From the NCBI GenBank assembly GCA_002441135.1, contig DJVJ01000014.1:39861-103860 (forward strand): a stretch of DNA of 64,000 bases, written 5' to 3'. Shown piece by piece: positions 1 through 8,729 of this stretch (positions are counted from its first letter, which is position 1; the number at the start of each line of letters is the position of its first letter). The DNA comes from Caryophanales bacterium UBA6259. GTDB lineage: Bacteria > Bacillota > Bacilli > Tepidibacillales > Tepidibacillaceae. Both the position numbers and the translations under genes were made by a program. A model generated the notes under the pieces. That model was not told where the DNA came from. It ran no database searches and was given only the letters and a program-made list of their open reading frames with translations.

Positions 1-248
1 TTTTATATCAACGCTCTATGAAAAATATAAAACAGGAAAATAATGAAAAGATTAATAAAAAATGATATAATACAACGATTATACAAATATAATACGTATT
101 TAGCATCAGTCCTTGAGTGTATTTACCGATACCATTATTATCAATACAGCAACTGCCTTTATAAATAAATATAGCTGTATACTTATTTTTTATGTAATAA
201 ATTTTAAACACAATTATTGTTGTTAAATAAATATAGGGTGTGGATAAA

Positions 249-1181
249 GTGAATTTTAAAGCTTTATGGTATGTAATTTTATTTATTATTATGGTTGTTT
301 GGGGATTCAATGTAGTTGCTATTAAAATTTTGGTTCAACATTTTCCCCCGATCACAATGCAAGCACTTCGAGTTTTGGTCGCTGGTATCGTAATACTCTT
401 GATATTGTTATTCAAGAAGTCAATTCGAAAATTAACAAAAAGAGAATTGCTGTATACATTAGGAGCAGGACTTTTTGGAGTCTTAGGACATCACTTTTTT
501 ATTGGAATAGGATTAGTAAATACAACTGCATCTAATGGTGCACTCATCTTAGCGCTAATTCCCTTAGTTACTTCATTTTTAGCGGTTATTTTTCTAAAAG
601 AAAAACTAACTACGTTTCGCATAATAGGGTATTTATTAGGCTTTCTTGGAGTAAGCTTCATCATTATTCAGGGGAATGGTTCAGTCACAGGAATTTCAAA
701 GGGAGATATTTATATGCTTGGAGCAGTTGTTACTCAAGCAATAAGCTTTGTTCTTATTAAAAAAGCAACAACAAGTTTGGATTCAAAGCTAATGACTGCG
801 TTAATGATTATATTCGGCTCGACTCTTTTACTGGGAATTAGCCAATTTATGGAGCCCATAGAGATAACAGCTTTTACTACAACGAGTTCATTTATCTGGT
901 TCATCTTTTTCTCTTCAGCAGTTTTAGCTACTGGTATTGGCCATATGTTATACAATACAGCAATTCACCACTTGGGAGCGGCTGAAACATCTATTTTTAT
1001 AAATTTAACGACCTTTTTTTCTCTTATTGGATCTGCTTTATTTTTAGAAGAGACCATCAATGCTATTCAAATATATGGGTTTATTATTATTGTCATTGGT
1101 GTAATATTAGGAACTGGAACTGTAGAGCACTATTTAAATAAAAAAAGGAATAAACCTACTTCAGTAATTTCTGCAAATTAA
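249..1181 (+). CDS. DMT-superfamily (EamA) permease
   Basis: A membrane transporter of the drug/metabolite (EamA) family. The protein is about 310 residues, the usual size, with some ten hydrophobic helices arranged as two repeated halves and a basic tail ending in KKRNKP. Family members export amino acids, metabolites or drugs; nothing here shows the substrate. Two GTG codons compete for the start. The first, at 240, lies inside the purine-rich AGGGTGTGG stretch, whereas the GTG at 249 has that stretch at good spacing, so I prefer 249. The gene stands alone, and the 239 bases before it hold only AT-rich sequence with no gene I can support. Confidence 0.85.
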   Translation: MNFKALWYVILFIIMVVWGFNVVAIKILVQHFPPITMQALRVLVAGIVILLILLFKKSIRKLTKRELLYTLGAGLFGVLGHHFFIGIGLVNTTASNGALILALIPLVTSFLAVIFLKEKLTTFRIIGYLLGFLGVSFIIIQGNGSVTGISKGDIYMLGAVVTQAISFVLIKKATTSLDSKLMTALMIIFGSTLLLGISQFMEPIEITAFTTTSSFIWFIFFSSAVLATGIGHMLYNTAIHHLGAAETSIFINLTTFFSLIGSALFLEETINAIQIYGFIIIVIGVILGTGTVEHYLNKKRNKPTSVISAN

Positions 1182-1245
1182 AGAACAGATGAATTACCCA
1201 TTCATATGATGTGATAAGGACCTTAAAAACGAAAGTAGGATGGGT

Positions 1246-1701
1246 ATGAATTATAATCAATACAATCGATGGAAAGTTTTCTTTGAGAATGCAGAGAAAC
1301 AATTTGTTCATGTTGTAATCTCAACAAAATTAATTAATGATAAACATATGCTACTCCCCCCTAAATTTAATCAGCGCTGTAAAATATACCATTACTTCAG
1401 ACGTTATTGGTCAAAAAATTATACGGTGAAAATGCTTTGTAACTTACACATCAAAAAAATAAATAATAAGCTTTATCTTTCAGCAGGAGACCCAGGAATA
1501 TTCCCCGATCAAATAAATTCGATAAAACTATTAAAAAACCAATCAAACAAAAAAGTATTTAAAGTGAAATATGGTTGGAAAGGATTTCCTGATTGGTTAA
1601 CAGTAGTTTATCAAGTTAAAAAGAATTTAAAAACTGGTAGATATGAAATTGTAAAAAGATACAGTGGGGCCAGAGACTACCGTTATGCAACATGTAAATG
1701 A
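1246..1701 (+). CDS. Unrecognised basic protein next to a YheC/YheD-type gene
   Basis: I do not recognise this 151-residue protein. It is basic and rich in Tyr, Lys and Asn, with no signal peptide or membrane helix, and it ends in RYSGARDYRYATCK. ATG 1246 is preferred over ATG 1240 because AGGA at 1237-1240 is at usable spacing from it. It lies 83 bases before the YheC/YheD ATP-grasp gene in the same direction, so the two may be cotranscribed and share a spore-related role. That is inference from position only. Confidence 0.6.
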   Translation: MNYNQYNRWKVFFENAEKQFVHVVISTKLINDKHMLLPPKFNQRCKIYHYFRRYWSKNYTVKMLCNLHIKKINNKLYLSAGDPGIFPDQINSIKLLKNQSNKKVFKVKYGWKGFPDWLTVVYQVKKNLKTGRYEIVKRYSGARDYRYATCK

Positions 1702-1784
1702 TATTCGTACATTTTAGAGTTTAGTGTTATGTTAACCTATACGGTAATTGGATCCACCTCATATAGTATAAAAGGGGTGGTGAA

Positions 1785-2549
1785 ATGGCAAAAACTTATA
1801 AAAGTCAACGTATAACAGGAAAATTAAAGGTGAGCAACTTATTAAATAAAAATAATCAAATTCGAAAATACTCACCAATGACTAAATCTTTCAGTGAGTC
1901 AAACCTACGCGAAATGTTTAACTATTTTCAAATGTTATATGTTAAACCAAATGTGGGTTCTCAAGGAAAAGGTGTTATGCGTGTGAAGAAATTGAATCAT
2001 GGCTATCAATTAAAAACTACTAAAATTACAAAACAATTTACTGATATTTCTTCTTTGTCTAATTATTTACATTCAAGCAATAGTAGACCACTAATTATCC
2101 AACAGGGTATATATCTTGAACATATTAATGGTAGACCATACGATATTCGAACCATGGTACAACATAAGCCAGGTGGCCAATGGACGGTAACTGGAATCTT
2201 CGCTAAATATGGAAAGGCGAATAAAATTGTAACCAATTATTTTCAAGGTGGACAATTGGTTACGATGGATAAGTTATACACGGAAGATTTCTTACCTGAA
2301 GAGATTAAAGAAGAAAGATTGGAGCAAGTTGAACAGGTAGCTTTGCAGGTTGCTAATCATTTGAGTAATTATCAAAGCAATATGTTTGAGATGGGGATTG
2401 ATTTTGCTTATGACCAATACGGAGACTTATGGATACTTGAAGTAAACTCAAGACAACCACAATTCTATCCATTAAAGTGGGTTGATCGGAATATGTATAA
2501 CCGAATTTTAAGCTATGCAAAAAGCTATGGTCGTCAAAATGGTTACTAA
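1785..2549 (+). CDS. YheC/YheD-family ATP-grasp protein
   Basis: An ATP-grasp protein of the YheC/YheD family, whose Bacillus members are linked to the endospore coat. The substrate of the family is not established. Visible motifs are the glycine-rich ATP loop KPNVGSQGKGVMRV (residues about 54-67), the central R-P-Y-D-I-R-T-M-V-Q strand, and the metal-binding end segment LWILEVNSRQPQFYPL with its E-x-N. At 254 residues it is shorter than YheC or YheD of B. subtilis and amounts to little more than the catalytic region. The start has GGGGTGGTG just upstream. A strong terminator follows immediately. Confidence 0.8.
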   Translation: MAKTYKSQRITGKLKVSNLLNKNNQIRKYSPMTKSFSESNLREMFNYFQMLYVKPNVGSQGKGVMRVKKLNHGYQLKTTKITKQFTDISSLSNYLHSSNSRPLIIQQGIYLEHINGRPYDIRTMVQHKPGGQWTVTGIFAKYGKANKIVTNYFQGGQLVTMDKLYTEDFLPEEIKEERLEQVEQVALQVANHLSNYQSNMFEMGIDFAYDQYGDLWILEVNSRQPQFYPLKWVDRNMYNRILSYAKSYGRQNGY

Positions 2550-2556
2550 TGAAAAG

Positions 2557-2582
2557 AGCTGATCTTTTGGATCAGCTTTTTT
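2557..2582. terminator. Bidirectional terminator between convergent genes
   Basis: Perfect 8-bp stem AGCTGATC / GATCAGCT around a TTTTG loop, followed by six Ts. It ends the ATP-grasp gene and overlaps the last codons and stop of the convergent VTT membrane protein. Confidence 0.85.
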
Positions 2583-3132
2583 GATATTTTCTTAGACTCT
2601 TAATTATTTTACTAAAGAGGTAAATTGAGATTATCGATAATATAATTTTACCTTCTGTATTAAATTGAGTAATTTGTAAGACAGAATATGCCTCAATCAT
2701 TAGTGCGGGAATTTTTCCGATGGAACTTGATATAAGAAAGGTTAGGAGAGAAACTCTTCCTAAAGCGGCAAAAATATTTACGATACCGGATGGGACAAAC
2801 GGAAATAACCGAAAGGCTAATATAAGATAAAAGGCTTCTTTTCCTTCAACATCTAGAAGCTTTTTCACTTTCGGGAATTTTTCTGTACTTAGCGATTTAG
2901 ATACTGTTTTAAAGCCTTTACGATAAATATAAAAAGAAACAATTGCTCCAAGGGCTTCACCTAAAAATGAAACTACGGTTCCACTCCAAAATCCAAAAAA
3001 TGAAATATTGGCCGCTGTTAAAAAGAAGCTAGGAATGACTCCTAAAACACTAATAAAAATATTAATCAAAAGACTGAAGAATATTGCGATTTGGGCATTT
3101 TCAGTGAAAAATAATAGAAGCTGTTCTTCCAT
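2572..3132 (-). CDS. TVP38/TMEM64-family (VTT domain) membrane protein
   Basis: An integral membrane protein of about 186 residues with a VTT (SNARE-associated/DedA-like) domain. The family core is visible: GEALGAIVSFYIYRKG, then AFRLFPFVPSGIVNIFAALGRVS, where F-R-L-F-P-F-x-P is the re-entrant loop signature. Relatives are lipid scramblases or undefined transporters. The start is taken at ATG 3132, which has GAGGTG upstream; a TTG four codons earlier overlaps that ribosome binding site. The stop lies inside the shared terminator with the YheC/YheD-like gene. Confidence 0.8.
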   Translation of the reverse strand: MEEQLLLFFTENAQIAIFFSLLINIFISVLGVIPSFFLTAANISFFGFWSGTVVSFLGEALGAIVSFYIYRKGFKTVSKSLSTEKFPKVKKLLDVEGKEAFYLILAFRLFPFVPSGIVNIFAALGRVSLLTFLISSSIGKIPALMIEAYSVLQITQFNTEGKIILSIISIYLFSKIIKSLRKYQKS

Positions 3133-3222
3133 GCTGCACCTCAAATAGATGAATAAGAATATGTAAGATATTATACATTACATAGAGTAATAAGGATATA
3201 TTAAAGGAAGTAGAGTTTTAAA

Positions 3223-3251
3223 TTGCAATTTTTCTTTTAAAATATTATGAT
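3223..3251 (+). promoter_or_regulatory. Sigma-A promoter of the ABC-F leader
   Basis: TTGCAA (3223-3228), a 17-base spacer, then TATGAT (3246-3251). Transcription would start near 3258, giving a leader RNA of about 300 bases before the ABC-F gene. Confidence 0.65.
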
Positions 3252-3288
3252 AATATTAAATATTGTAATAAAAAGGAGGTGTAAAGAG

Positions 3289-3420
3289 ATGATTCATCCA
3301 GTAGTAGAGCACAGACAAGAAATAAAATTACTATATCTTTGTCGTGCGATTTTTCATGTAACTGTTGTGAAGGGGATTAGTCTGCCCTTTTTTGCGACTT
3401 TATCATGGAAAACAGGATGA
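3289..3420 (+). CDS. Leader peptide upstream of ABC-F gene
   Basis: A 43-codon reading frame starting ATG ATT CAT CCA, with a near-perfect ribosome binding site AAAAGGAGGTG ten bases upstream, and ending in TGA at 3418. It has no recognisable domain. Its position between a promoter and a terminator, directly before an ABC-F gene, matches regulatory leader peptides of antibiotic-resistance ABC-F genes, where a drug-stalled ribosome on the leader changes RNA folding. The peptide is predicted to act in cis through its translation, not as a product. Confidence 0.6.
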   Translation: MIHPVVEHRQEIKLLYLCRAIFHVTVVKGISLPFFATLSWKTG

Positions 3421-3481
3421 AACATCTTTTTTACACCACTTTCGTATATACATGAATAAATCTTTGTGTTGATTTATTAAC

Positions 3482-3516
3482 GCCGTGGGTAAGTGTTTCT
3501 TGCCCATGGCTTTTTT
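3482..3516 (+). terminator. Attenuator terminator before ABC-F gene
   Basis: A 12-bp stem (3482-3493 with 3499-3510, two G-T pairs) with loop TGTTT, followed by TTTTTT. It sits 62 bases after the leader peptide stop and 39 bases before the ABC-F start in the same direction. No complete gene ends just before it, so it should act as a conditional terminator for the downstream gene. Confidence 0.8.
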
Positions 3517-3554
3517 ATTTCACTAAACTGTTTAATAAGAAAGGAAAAATAAAT

Positions 3555-5462
3555 ATGACAATATGTAGTATAAGAGAAATTAGTAAAATGTATGGTGGAA
3601 ATCTAATCTTTGAAAATTTATCAATGGAAATACATGAGCAAGACCGTATAGGGGTTGTAGGGCGCAACGGTGGCGGAAAAACGACGTTATTTAAGCTGCT
3701 GTCTGGTATTGATATCCCAGATAAGGGGCAAATTCATTGGAAGAAAGGAATTAAGATTGGTTATTTAGCTCAGATACCAGACTTTCCCGATGACATGTCA
3801 ACAAAGGAAGTTCTACAAAATGCATTTAAGCCCCTTCTAGACATTCAGGAACGAATGCTGAAGCTAGAAGATGAAATGAAAAATGAAATAAATCAAGACA
3901 AGCTTAATAAATTAGTAGCATTATATGGAGAACTGCAAGAACAATATATAAGGGATGGCGGATATGAGATAGAAGCAGATATCGATCGTATCGCAAACGG
4001 ACTTAACATTAATCCCTTGTTAAATAATCCCTTTGGTAAATTAAGTGGTGGTGAAAAAACAAAGGTAGGATTAGGCCTGATATTACTACAAAACCCTAAT
4101 CTGCTATTTCTTGATGAGCCTACGAACCATCTTGATTTAATGGCTGTTGAATGGCTGGGACAATTTTTAAAGAAATATAACGGTACGGTTGTAGTTATAT
4201 CACATGATCGCTATTTTCTTGATGAAGTGGTTATGAAAATCATTGATTTAGAGGATGGAGAAATTGAAGAATACCATGGTAATTACACCTATTATGTGAA
4301 AGAGAGGGAAGAGTGTTTATTACGTGAATTTCAAGCATATCAAGAGCAACAAAGGAAAATAAAAAAAATGAAAGAAGCGATTAAACGCTTAAAGGAATGG
4401 GCGAATCAGTCAAACCCTCCAAATGCAGCATTGCACAAAAGGGCAAGGAATATGGAACGTGCATTAGAACGAATGGAAAAGATAAGTCGTCCAATTCTTC
4501 ATCGAAAAAAAATGGATTTACAATTAGATGCTACTGATCGAAGTGGAAGGGATGTTATCGAGCTAATGGAAGTCGCTAAATCCTTTAACGAACATCACCT
4601 TTTTAGGAATGTTAATATGCTGCTACAGTATAAGGAAAATGCAGCAATCATAGGAGAAAATGAAACAGGTAAATCTACATTACTCAAGCTAATATTAAAT
4701 GAATTATTACCAGATGAAGGACAAATAAGAATCGGAAGTAATGTGAAAATCGGATATTTATCTCAAAACCTTCACTACCATAATGAAAATCACACTGTTC
4801 TTGATGCTTTTCGAGATGAAATTCCTGTTGCAGAAGGAGAAGCACGGCAAATCTTAGCGAGGTTTTTATTTTATGGTTATGATGTATTTCGCAAGGTGAA
4901 TCAATTAAGTGGTGGAGAACGTATGCGTCTTCGATTTGCACAGCTAATGTATCAGGATATTAATTTGTTGATACTTGATGAGCCTACAAACCATTTAGAT
5001 ATAGATTCTCGTGAGGTTTTAGAAGAAGCATTAGAAGAATTTAATGGAACCATTCTTGCAGTTTCCCATGACCGTTTTTTCTTAAACAAATTATTTAGTA
5101 AAATATATCGGATTGAAGATTCTACTTTACATTCCTATATTGGTAATTATGATGAGGTTCGTGTAAAAATGAAGGAGTACGATGAAAAGAAGAAGCAAGA
5201 ATTAGTGAAGATTGAGGATACAGTTATTGCAATAAAGAAAGTTACCCATAACGAAACTGAATCAAATGTTAAAAAATCTTCTGAAGTAATCGGGCAGTTA
5301 GAAAAGGAATTAGAGGCACTTGAATCCACACTATACCAGATAGAAGATACTATGTTGTCTATGAGTGAATTAAATGTTTTATCTGAGCTACAAGTGGAAA
5401 AGGAAAAACTAGAGAAAAAACGAGAGGAATTATATCAAAAGCTTGAGCAGCTTTATACTTAA
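3555..5462 (+). CDS. ABC-F family ATPase, probable ribosome protection protein
   Basis: A soluble protein of 635 residues with two ABC ATPase domains and no membrane segments, the ABC-F arrangement; such proteins act at the ribosomal E site. Domain 1 has Walker A GRNGGGKTT, signature LSGGEKTKVGLG and LLFLDEPTNHLDL. The charged linker (about residues 250-330) carries the predicted tip. Domain 2 has an unusual Walker A, GENETGKST, with Glu for the usual Gly, then LSGGERMRLRFAQL and LLILDEPTNHLDI. A C-terminal coiled coil follows (about 540-635). Resistance to a ribosome-targeting antibiotic is inferred from the attenuator upstream. A housekeeping YfmR/YdiF/YkpA-type role is the alternative. The drug class cannot be read from sequence. 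Confidence 0.85.
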   Translation: MTICSIREISKMYGGNLIFENLSMEIHEQDRIGVVGRNGGGKTTLFKLLSGIDIPDKGQIHWKKGIKIGYLAQIPDFPDDMSTKEVLQNAFKPLLDIQERMLKLEDEMKNEINQDKLNKLVALYGELQEQYIRDGGYEIEADIDRIANGLNINPLLNNPFGKLSGGEKTKVGLGLILLQNPNLLFLDEPTNHLDLMAVEWLGQFLKKYNGTVVVISHDRYFLDEVVMKIIDLEDGEIEEYHGNYTYYVKEREECLLREFQAYQEQQRKIKKMKEAIKRLKEWANQSNPPNAALHKRARNMERALERMEKISRPILHRKKMDLQLDATDRSGRDVIELMEVAKSFNEHHLFRNVNMLLQYKENAAIIGENETGKSTLLKLILNELLPDEGQIRIGSNVKIGYLSQNLHYHNENHTVLDAFRDEIPVAEGEARQILARFLFYGYDVFRKVNQLSGGERMRLRFAQLMYQDINLLILDEPTNHLDIDSREVLEEALEEFNGTILAVSHDRFFLNKLFSKIYRIEDSTLHSYIGNYDEVRVKMKEYDEKKKQELVKIEDTVIAIKKVTHNETESNVKKSSEVIGQLEKELEALESTLYQIEDTMLSMSELNVLSELQVEKEKLEKKREELYQKLEQLYT

Positions 5463-5541
5463 GTGAATTATAGTATATAATTTTCCGCTTTATAGAACAA
5501 TATAATAGGTAATTTAAAATGTAACTATAGGAGGCAGAACA

Positions 5542-5793
5542 TTGACTAACTTTAGAGACCATGTCACCATTCAAGACCAAGAAGGTAATGTCAAAACATT
5601 TGCGGTTGAGGCTCTTTTTGATATGGGAGAAAAATCCTATGCGTTATTAAGAAACAAAAACGAAACGCTTTTAATGCGTGTAGAAGGGAAAGAATTAGTG
5701 GGACTTGCTAGTGAGGAAGAAAAAAATGATATTCTTGATGCTTATGAAATTGCAGTAGACGCAGTTCCAGCGGAGTTTGTTGACCGAGAGTAA
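5542..5793 (+). CDS. DUF1292 family protein
   Basis: A small acidic protein of 83 residues matching the DUF1292 (YrzB-like) family common in Firmicutes; its function is unknown. It has the usual pattern of a short N-terminal beta-rich segment (VTIQDQEGNVKTFAVEALF), the central YALLRNKNETLLMRVEG and an acidic tail. The start is TTG, preceded by AGGAGG at 5529-5534. A strong terminator follows 26 bases after the stop, so it is a single-gene unit. Confidence 0.8.
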   Translation: MTNFRDHVTIQDQEGNVKTFAVEALFDMGEKSYALLRNKNETLLMRVEGKELVGLASEEEKNDILDAYEIAVDAVPAEFVDRE

Positions 5794-5818
5794 TCTATAT
5801 AAATAATAAAAATTTTTT

Positions 5819-5848
5819 AAAAGCGATACTAATTGTATCGCTTTTTTT
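5819..5848 (+). terminator. Terminator after DUF1292 gene
   Basis: Stem AAAAGCGATAC / GTATCGCTTTT with loop TAATT and a seven-T tail. Confidence 0.85.
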
Positions 5849-5896
5849 ATTGATGAATTATAATACTGAAAAAGGATTTTAGAGGAGATAGAGTAA

Positions 5897-7069
5897 ATGA
5901 TTATTTTAGATAAACCATACGTATCAGATTTTTTAGTAAAGACAATAATCGACATGCAAATACCAGTTTTAAAAAATAATGTTGCAAAAGGGATAATTTG
6001 GCCGAATGGGAACCTTCTTTTAGAAGAAGCGGAGTTTATAAAACAATATAATCAAACAGCCCATCCAATTCTTTATACAAATTCAGAAAATGCAATTAAT
6101 TGGATAACAAATCATTTAAGTAATACCCATTTACCAAAAAAGATTCAGTTATTTAAAAACAAAGTACAAACTAGAGAACTTCTAAGGTCAACATATCCCG
6201 ATTTTTTCTTTAAAGAAGTAAATTATGATCAGTTAGAAACTATGGATATATCAACCATAAAAAAACCATTTATTATTAAACCATCGGTGGGTTTCTTTAG
6301 TATGGGAGTCTATAGTGTCCACAATAATCAAGATTGGGAGATAGTACTTACTGATTTAAGGAACGGTATCAAAAAATTAGAAGGACAATATCCACCTGAG
6401 GTAATTAATGCGAATAAATTTATCATTGAAGAAAATATAGAAGGAGAGGAATTTGCGGTTGATGTTTATTATAATCAACAGGGAAAGCCTGTGATATTAA
6501 ACATTCTAAAGCATATTTTTTCATCAGATAAAGATGTTAGTGATCGTGTGTATATTACTTCAAAGGAGATTATTGAAGCATATCATTCCTTATTCATGAA
6601 ATCCTTAGCCCATATTGGCCAGCTAGCAGAATTAACGAATTTTCCAATTCATATTGAATATCGTGTTAATAAGAATATGCAGGTGATACCCATTGAAGTG
6701 AATCCAATGCGCTTTGCTGGATGGTGCACAACGGATTTGGCTTATTATGCATATGGGATAAATGTATATGAGTATTATATCAAGCAGCTTGAACCTGATT
6801 GGAAAGAAATTCTGAAGGATAAAAAAGATAAAATCTATAGCATTGTTGTAGCTGACATTCCAAATAATATAGAAACAACTGAAATTGATGAAATTGATTA
6901 TCAACGATTCTATTCTCATTTTAATAAAGTTCTAGAGATGAGAAAAATTGATTATAGACTACATCCTGTCTTTGCATTTTTGTTTGTAGAAACAGAAAAT
7001 AATCAATGGATAGAAATCGAGCAAATATTGATGTCAGATTTAAGGGAATATATTATTCTAAAAAACTAA
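5897..7069 (+). CDS. ATP-grasp domain protein of unknown product
   Basis: A 390-residue ATP-grasp ligase. The nucleotide-binding strand KKPFIIKPSVGFFSMGVYSV (about residues 119-138), the central FIIEENIEGEEFAVDVYY and the metal/ATP end segment IPIEVNPMRFAGWC are clear. Such enzymes couple a carboxylate to an amine or thiol with ATP, but no close relative or substrate is recognised. It has its own ribosome binding site (GAGGAG) and is followed by the M23 peptidase gene 30 bases on, so the two may be one operon. It is not a duplicate of the YheC/YheD-type protein at 1785: length and flanking sequence differ. Confidence 0.75.
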   Translation: MIILDKPYVSDFLVKTIIDMQIPVLKNNVAKGIIWPNGNLLLEEAEFIKQYNQTAHPILYTNSENAINWITNHLSNTHLPKKIQLFKNKVQTRELLRSTYPDFFFKEVNYDQLETMDISTIKKPFIIKPSVGFFSMGVYSVHNNQDWEIVLTDLRNGIKKLEGQYPPEVINANKFIIEENIEGEEFAVDVYYNQQGKPVILNILKHIFSSDKDVSDRVYITSKEIIEAYHSLFMKSLAHIGQLAELTNFPIHIEYRVNKNMQVIPIEVNPMRFAGWCTTDLAYYAYGINVYEYYIKQLEPDWKEILKDKKDKIYSIVVADIPNNIETTEIDEIDYQRFYSHFNKVLEMRKIDYRLHPVFAFLFVETENNQWIEIEQILMSDLREYIILKN

Positions 7070-7099
7070 TATTAAGGAAAGATGTGAAGGAGGGAAAAT

Positions 7100-7978
7100 A
7101 TGCGGATGAATAAATATATGTTGGTTATTCTTTTTACAGTTGTGGTAGCCATAACTATCGGAATGACTATAAGTGAAGTGACGCTTTTTTCTATTCATCC
7201 ATCTGTAACATATCAAGGGGATACTATGCTTTTGCAATCATCTAGAGAGGGATGGGTAGAGTTTAATGGAGAGAAGTATCAACTACAAACCTTAAATCAT
7301 CAATATGTAGCACTTGTTCCCATACCATTAAATCAAAAACCAGGTACATATGAAATTCTCTGGCATCCAATAGAAACACTGATACATGGAAATATTACTG
7401 CATTACAAGAAATAAAAAAAGCTAAGGTGGTTATTAATAAAAAGGAATTCTCCACACAATATTTAGAAGTAACAAAAGAACAGCAAACAATGGTGTATAA
7501 TGATGAAAAAATAAAAGAAGATCGAATAAAATACACGGGTGCAATGAAAAATCCAATTGAGGAACCTTTATTTAAAGAAGAGTTTATACAACCAGTGGAG
7601 GGGAGGATTACCACTATGTATGGGTATACTCGTTATATTAATGGTGTATTAGATTCAACCCACCAAGCAATGGATATTGCAGCACCAATGGGAACTCCTA
7701 TCCTTGCTCCAAACCATGGAAAGATAGTTTTAGCTGCTGAATTATATTTATCAGGGAATAGAGTAATTATTGATCATGGAGGGACCCTACATACTTCCTT
7801 TAGTCATTTATCTAAGCTTAATGTTTCCGTTGGGGAATATGTGAAAAAAGGAGATATCATCGGTTGGGTAGGTTCTACTGGATTTTCAACTGGACCCCAT
7901 TTGCATCATGCTGTTTATGTACATGGCTATCCAGTGAATCCAGAACAGTTTTTCGGAGCTAATCCTCTTAGTTGGTGA
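7100..7978 (+). CDS. Membrane-anchored M23 metallopeptidase
   Basis: A 292-residue peptidase of the M23 (lysostaphin/LytM-type) family acting on peptidoglycan outside the cell. One N-terminal hydrophobic segment (about residues 7-24) serves as signal or anchor. The zinc site is intact: H-Q-A-M-D (H-x3-D) near residue 189 and the H-L-H motif near residue 271, with G-N-R-V-I-I-D-H-G-G between them. Its partner ATP-grasp gene lies 30 bases upstream. The start has AAGGAGGG; a second ATG two codons on is possible. Confidence 0.85.
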   Translation: MRMNKYMLVILFTVVVAITIGMTISEVTLFSIHPSVTYQGDTMLLQSSREGWVEFNGEKYQLQTLNHQYVALVPIPLNQKPGTYEILWHPIETLIHGNITALQEIKKAKVVINKKEFSTQYLEVTKEQQTMVYNDEKIKEDRIKYTGAMKNPIEEPLFKEEFIQPVEGRITTMYGYTRYINGVLDSTHQAMDIAAPMGTPILAPNHGKIVLAAELYLSGNRVIIDHGGTLHTSFSHLSKLNVSVGEYVKKGDIIGWVGSTGFSTGPHLHHAVYVHGYPVNPEQFFGANPLSW

Positions 7979-7997
7979 AATACAACCTAACAATTAA

Positions 7998-8029
7998 AAA
8001 ATGGCTTAAAGTCGTCTTTAAGCCATTTT
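7998..8029. terminator. Bidirectional terminator between M23 and lrgB genes
   Basis: Perfect 14-bp stem AAAATGGCTTAAAG / CTTTAAGCCATTTT with a TCGT loop, placed between two convergent genes. A/T runs at both ends let it work both ways. Confidence 0.85.
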
Positions 8030-8042
8030 AACAAAAGCAATT

Positions 8043-8729
8043 TTACAATATTAATGAAATTACAATTGGGGCAACAAAAGCAGTAAAAATAGCTCCTAAG
8101 CCCATCGCTACTCCAGATACAGCTCCTTGAAGTTCACCTTCTTGTGCTGCTTCTGCAGTACCTTGACCATGTGCAATTGTTCCTAGAGCTAATCCTCTAG
8201 AAAGAGGATTGGTAATTTTAGTTAAATTCATTAACCATGGGCCAATCATTGTACCCGCGATACCTGTAATAATAACAAAGGCTACAGTCAATGCGGGATC
8301 CCCACCTATAATTTTCGATATCTCAATCGCTACAGGAGTGGTAGATGATTTGACACTAATCGATGCGATTAATATATTCGAAAGTCCGAAAACCTTTGCT
8401 AAGAGCACCCCTGATAATATTGAAGAAAAAGATCCGATAGTTAATCCCAAACCAACTGGCAAAATGTTTTTAAAAACAATCTCGCGGTTTTTATATAAAG
8501 GAACAGCAAGAGCTACAGTAGCTGGTCCTAATAGATAGGTCATAATTTCTTTTGCAAAGGTATACTCCTCATATTGGATATCCAACAGTACCAGTATCGT
8601 AATAATAATTGGAGTACTAAAAAAAACGGGTGTTGTAAATGGAGATGGAAATTTTTTCGATACTATTTTTGACATCAAGTAAATTAGTATCGTAATGAAG
8701 ATGCTAAATACTGTGATTATTATTTTCAC
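8043..8729 (-). CDS. lrgB: LrgB/CidB-family membrane protein
   Basis: A 228-residue polytopic membrane protein of the LrgB family. The conserved core is visible: SVKSSTTPVAIEISKIIGG, GTMIGPWLMN and AHGQGTAEAAQEGELQGAVSGVAMGLGAI. It works with LrgA. The pair is described as an antiholin-like system modulating murein hydrolase activity and, in B. subtilis (YsbAB/PftAB), as a pyruvate transporter. The GTG start at 8729 overlaps the end of lrgA by 26 bases, indicating translational coupling. No LytST-type regulator lies beside it. Confidence 0.88.
   Translation of the reverse strand: MKIIITVFSIFITILIYLMSKIVSKKFPSPFTTPVFFSTPIIITILVLLDIQYEEYTFAKEIMTYLLGPATVALAVPLYKNREIVFKNILPVGLGLTIGSFSSILSGVLLAKVFGLSNILIASISVKSSTTPVAIEISKIIGGDPALTVAFVIITGIAGTMIGPWLMNLTKITNPLSRGLALGTIAHGQGTAEAAQEGELQGAVSGVAMGLGAIFTAFVAPIVISLIL

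Noticed and set aside
8..310. A 100-codon minus-strand frame at the window start
   Set aside because: It overlaps the transporter start, is low-complexity Ile/Tyr-rich sequence and has no ribosome binding site.
8209..8538. A 109-codon plus-strand frame inside lrgB
   Set aside because: It is the mirror frame of a well-supported membrane protein gene.
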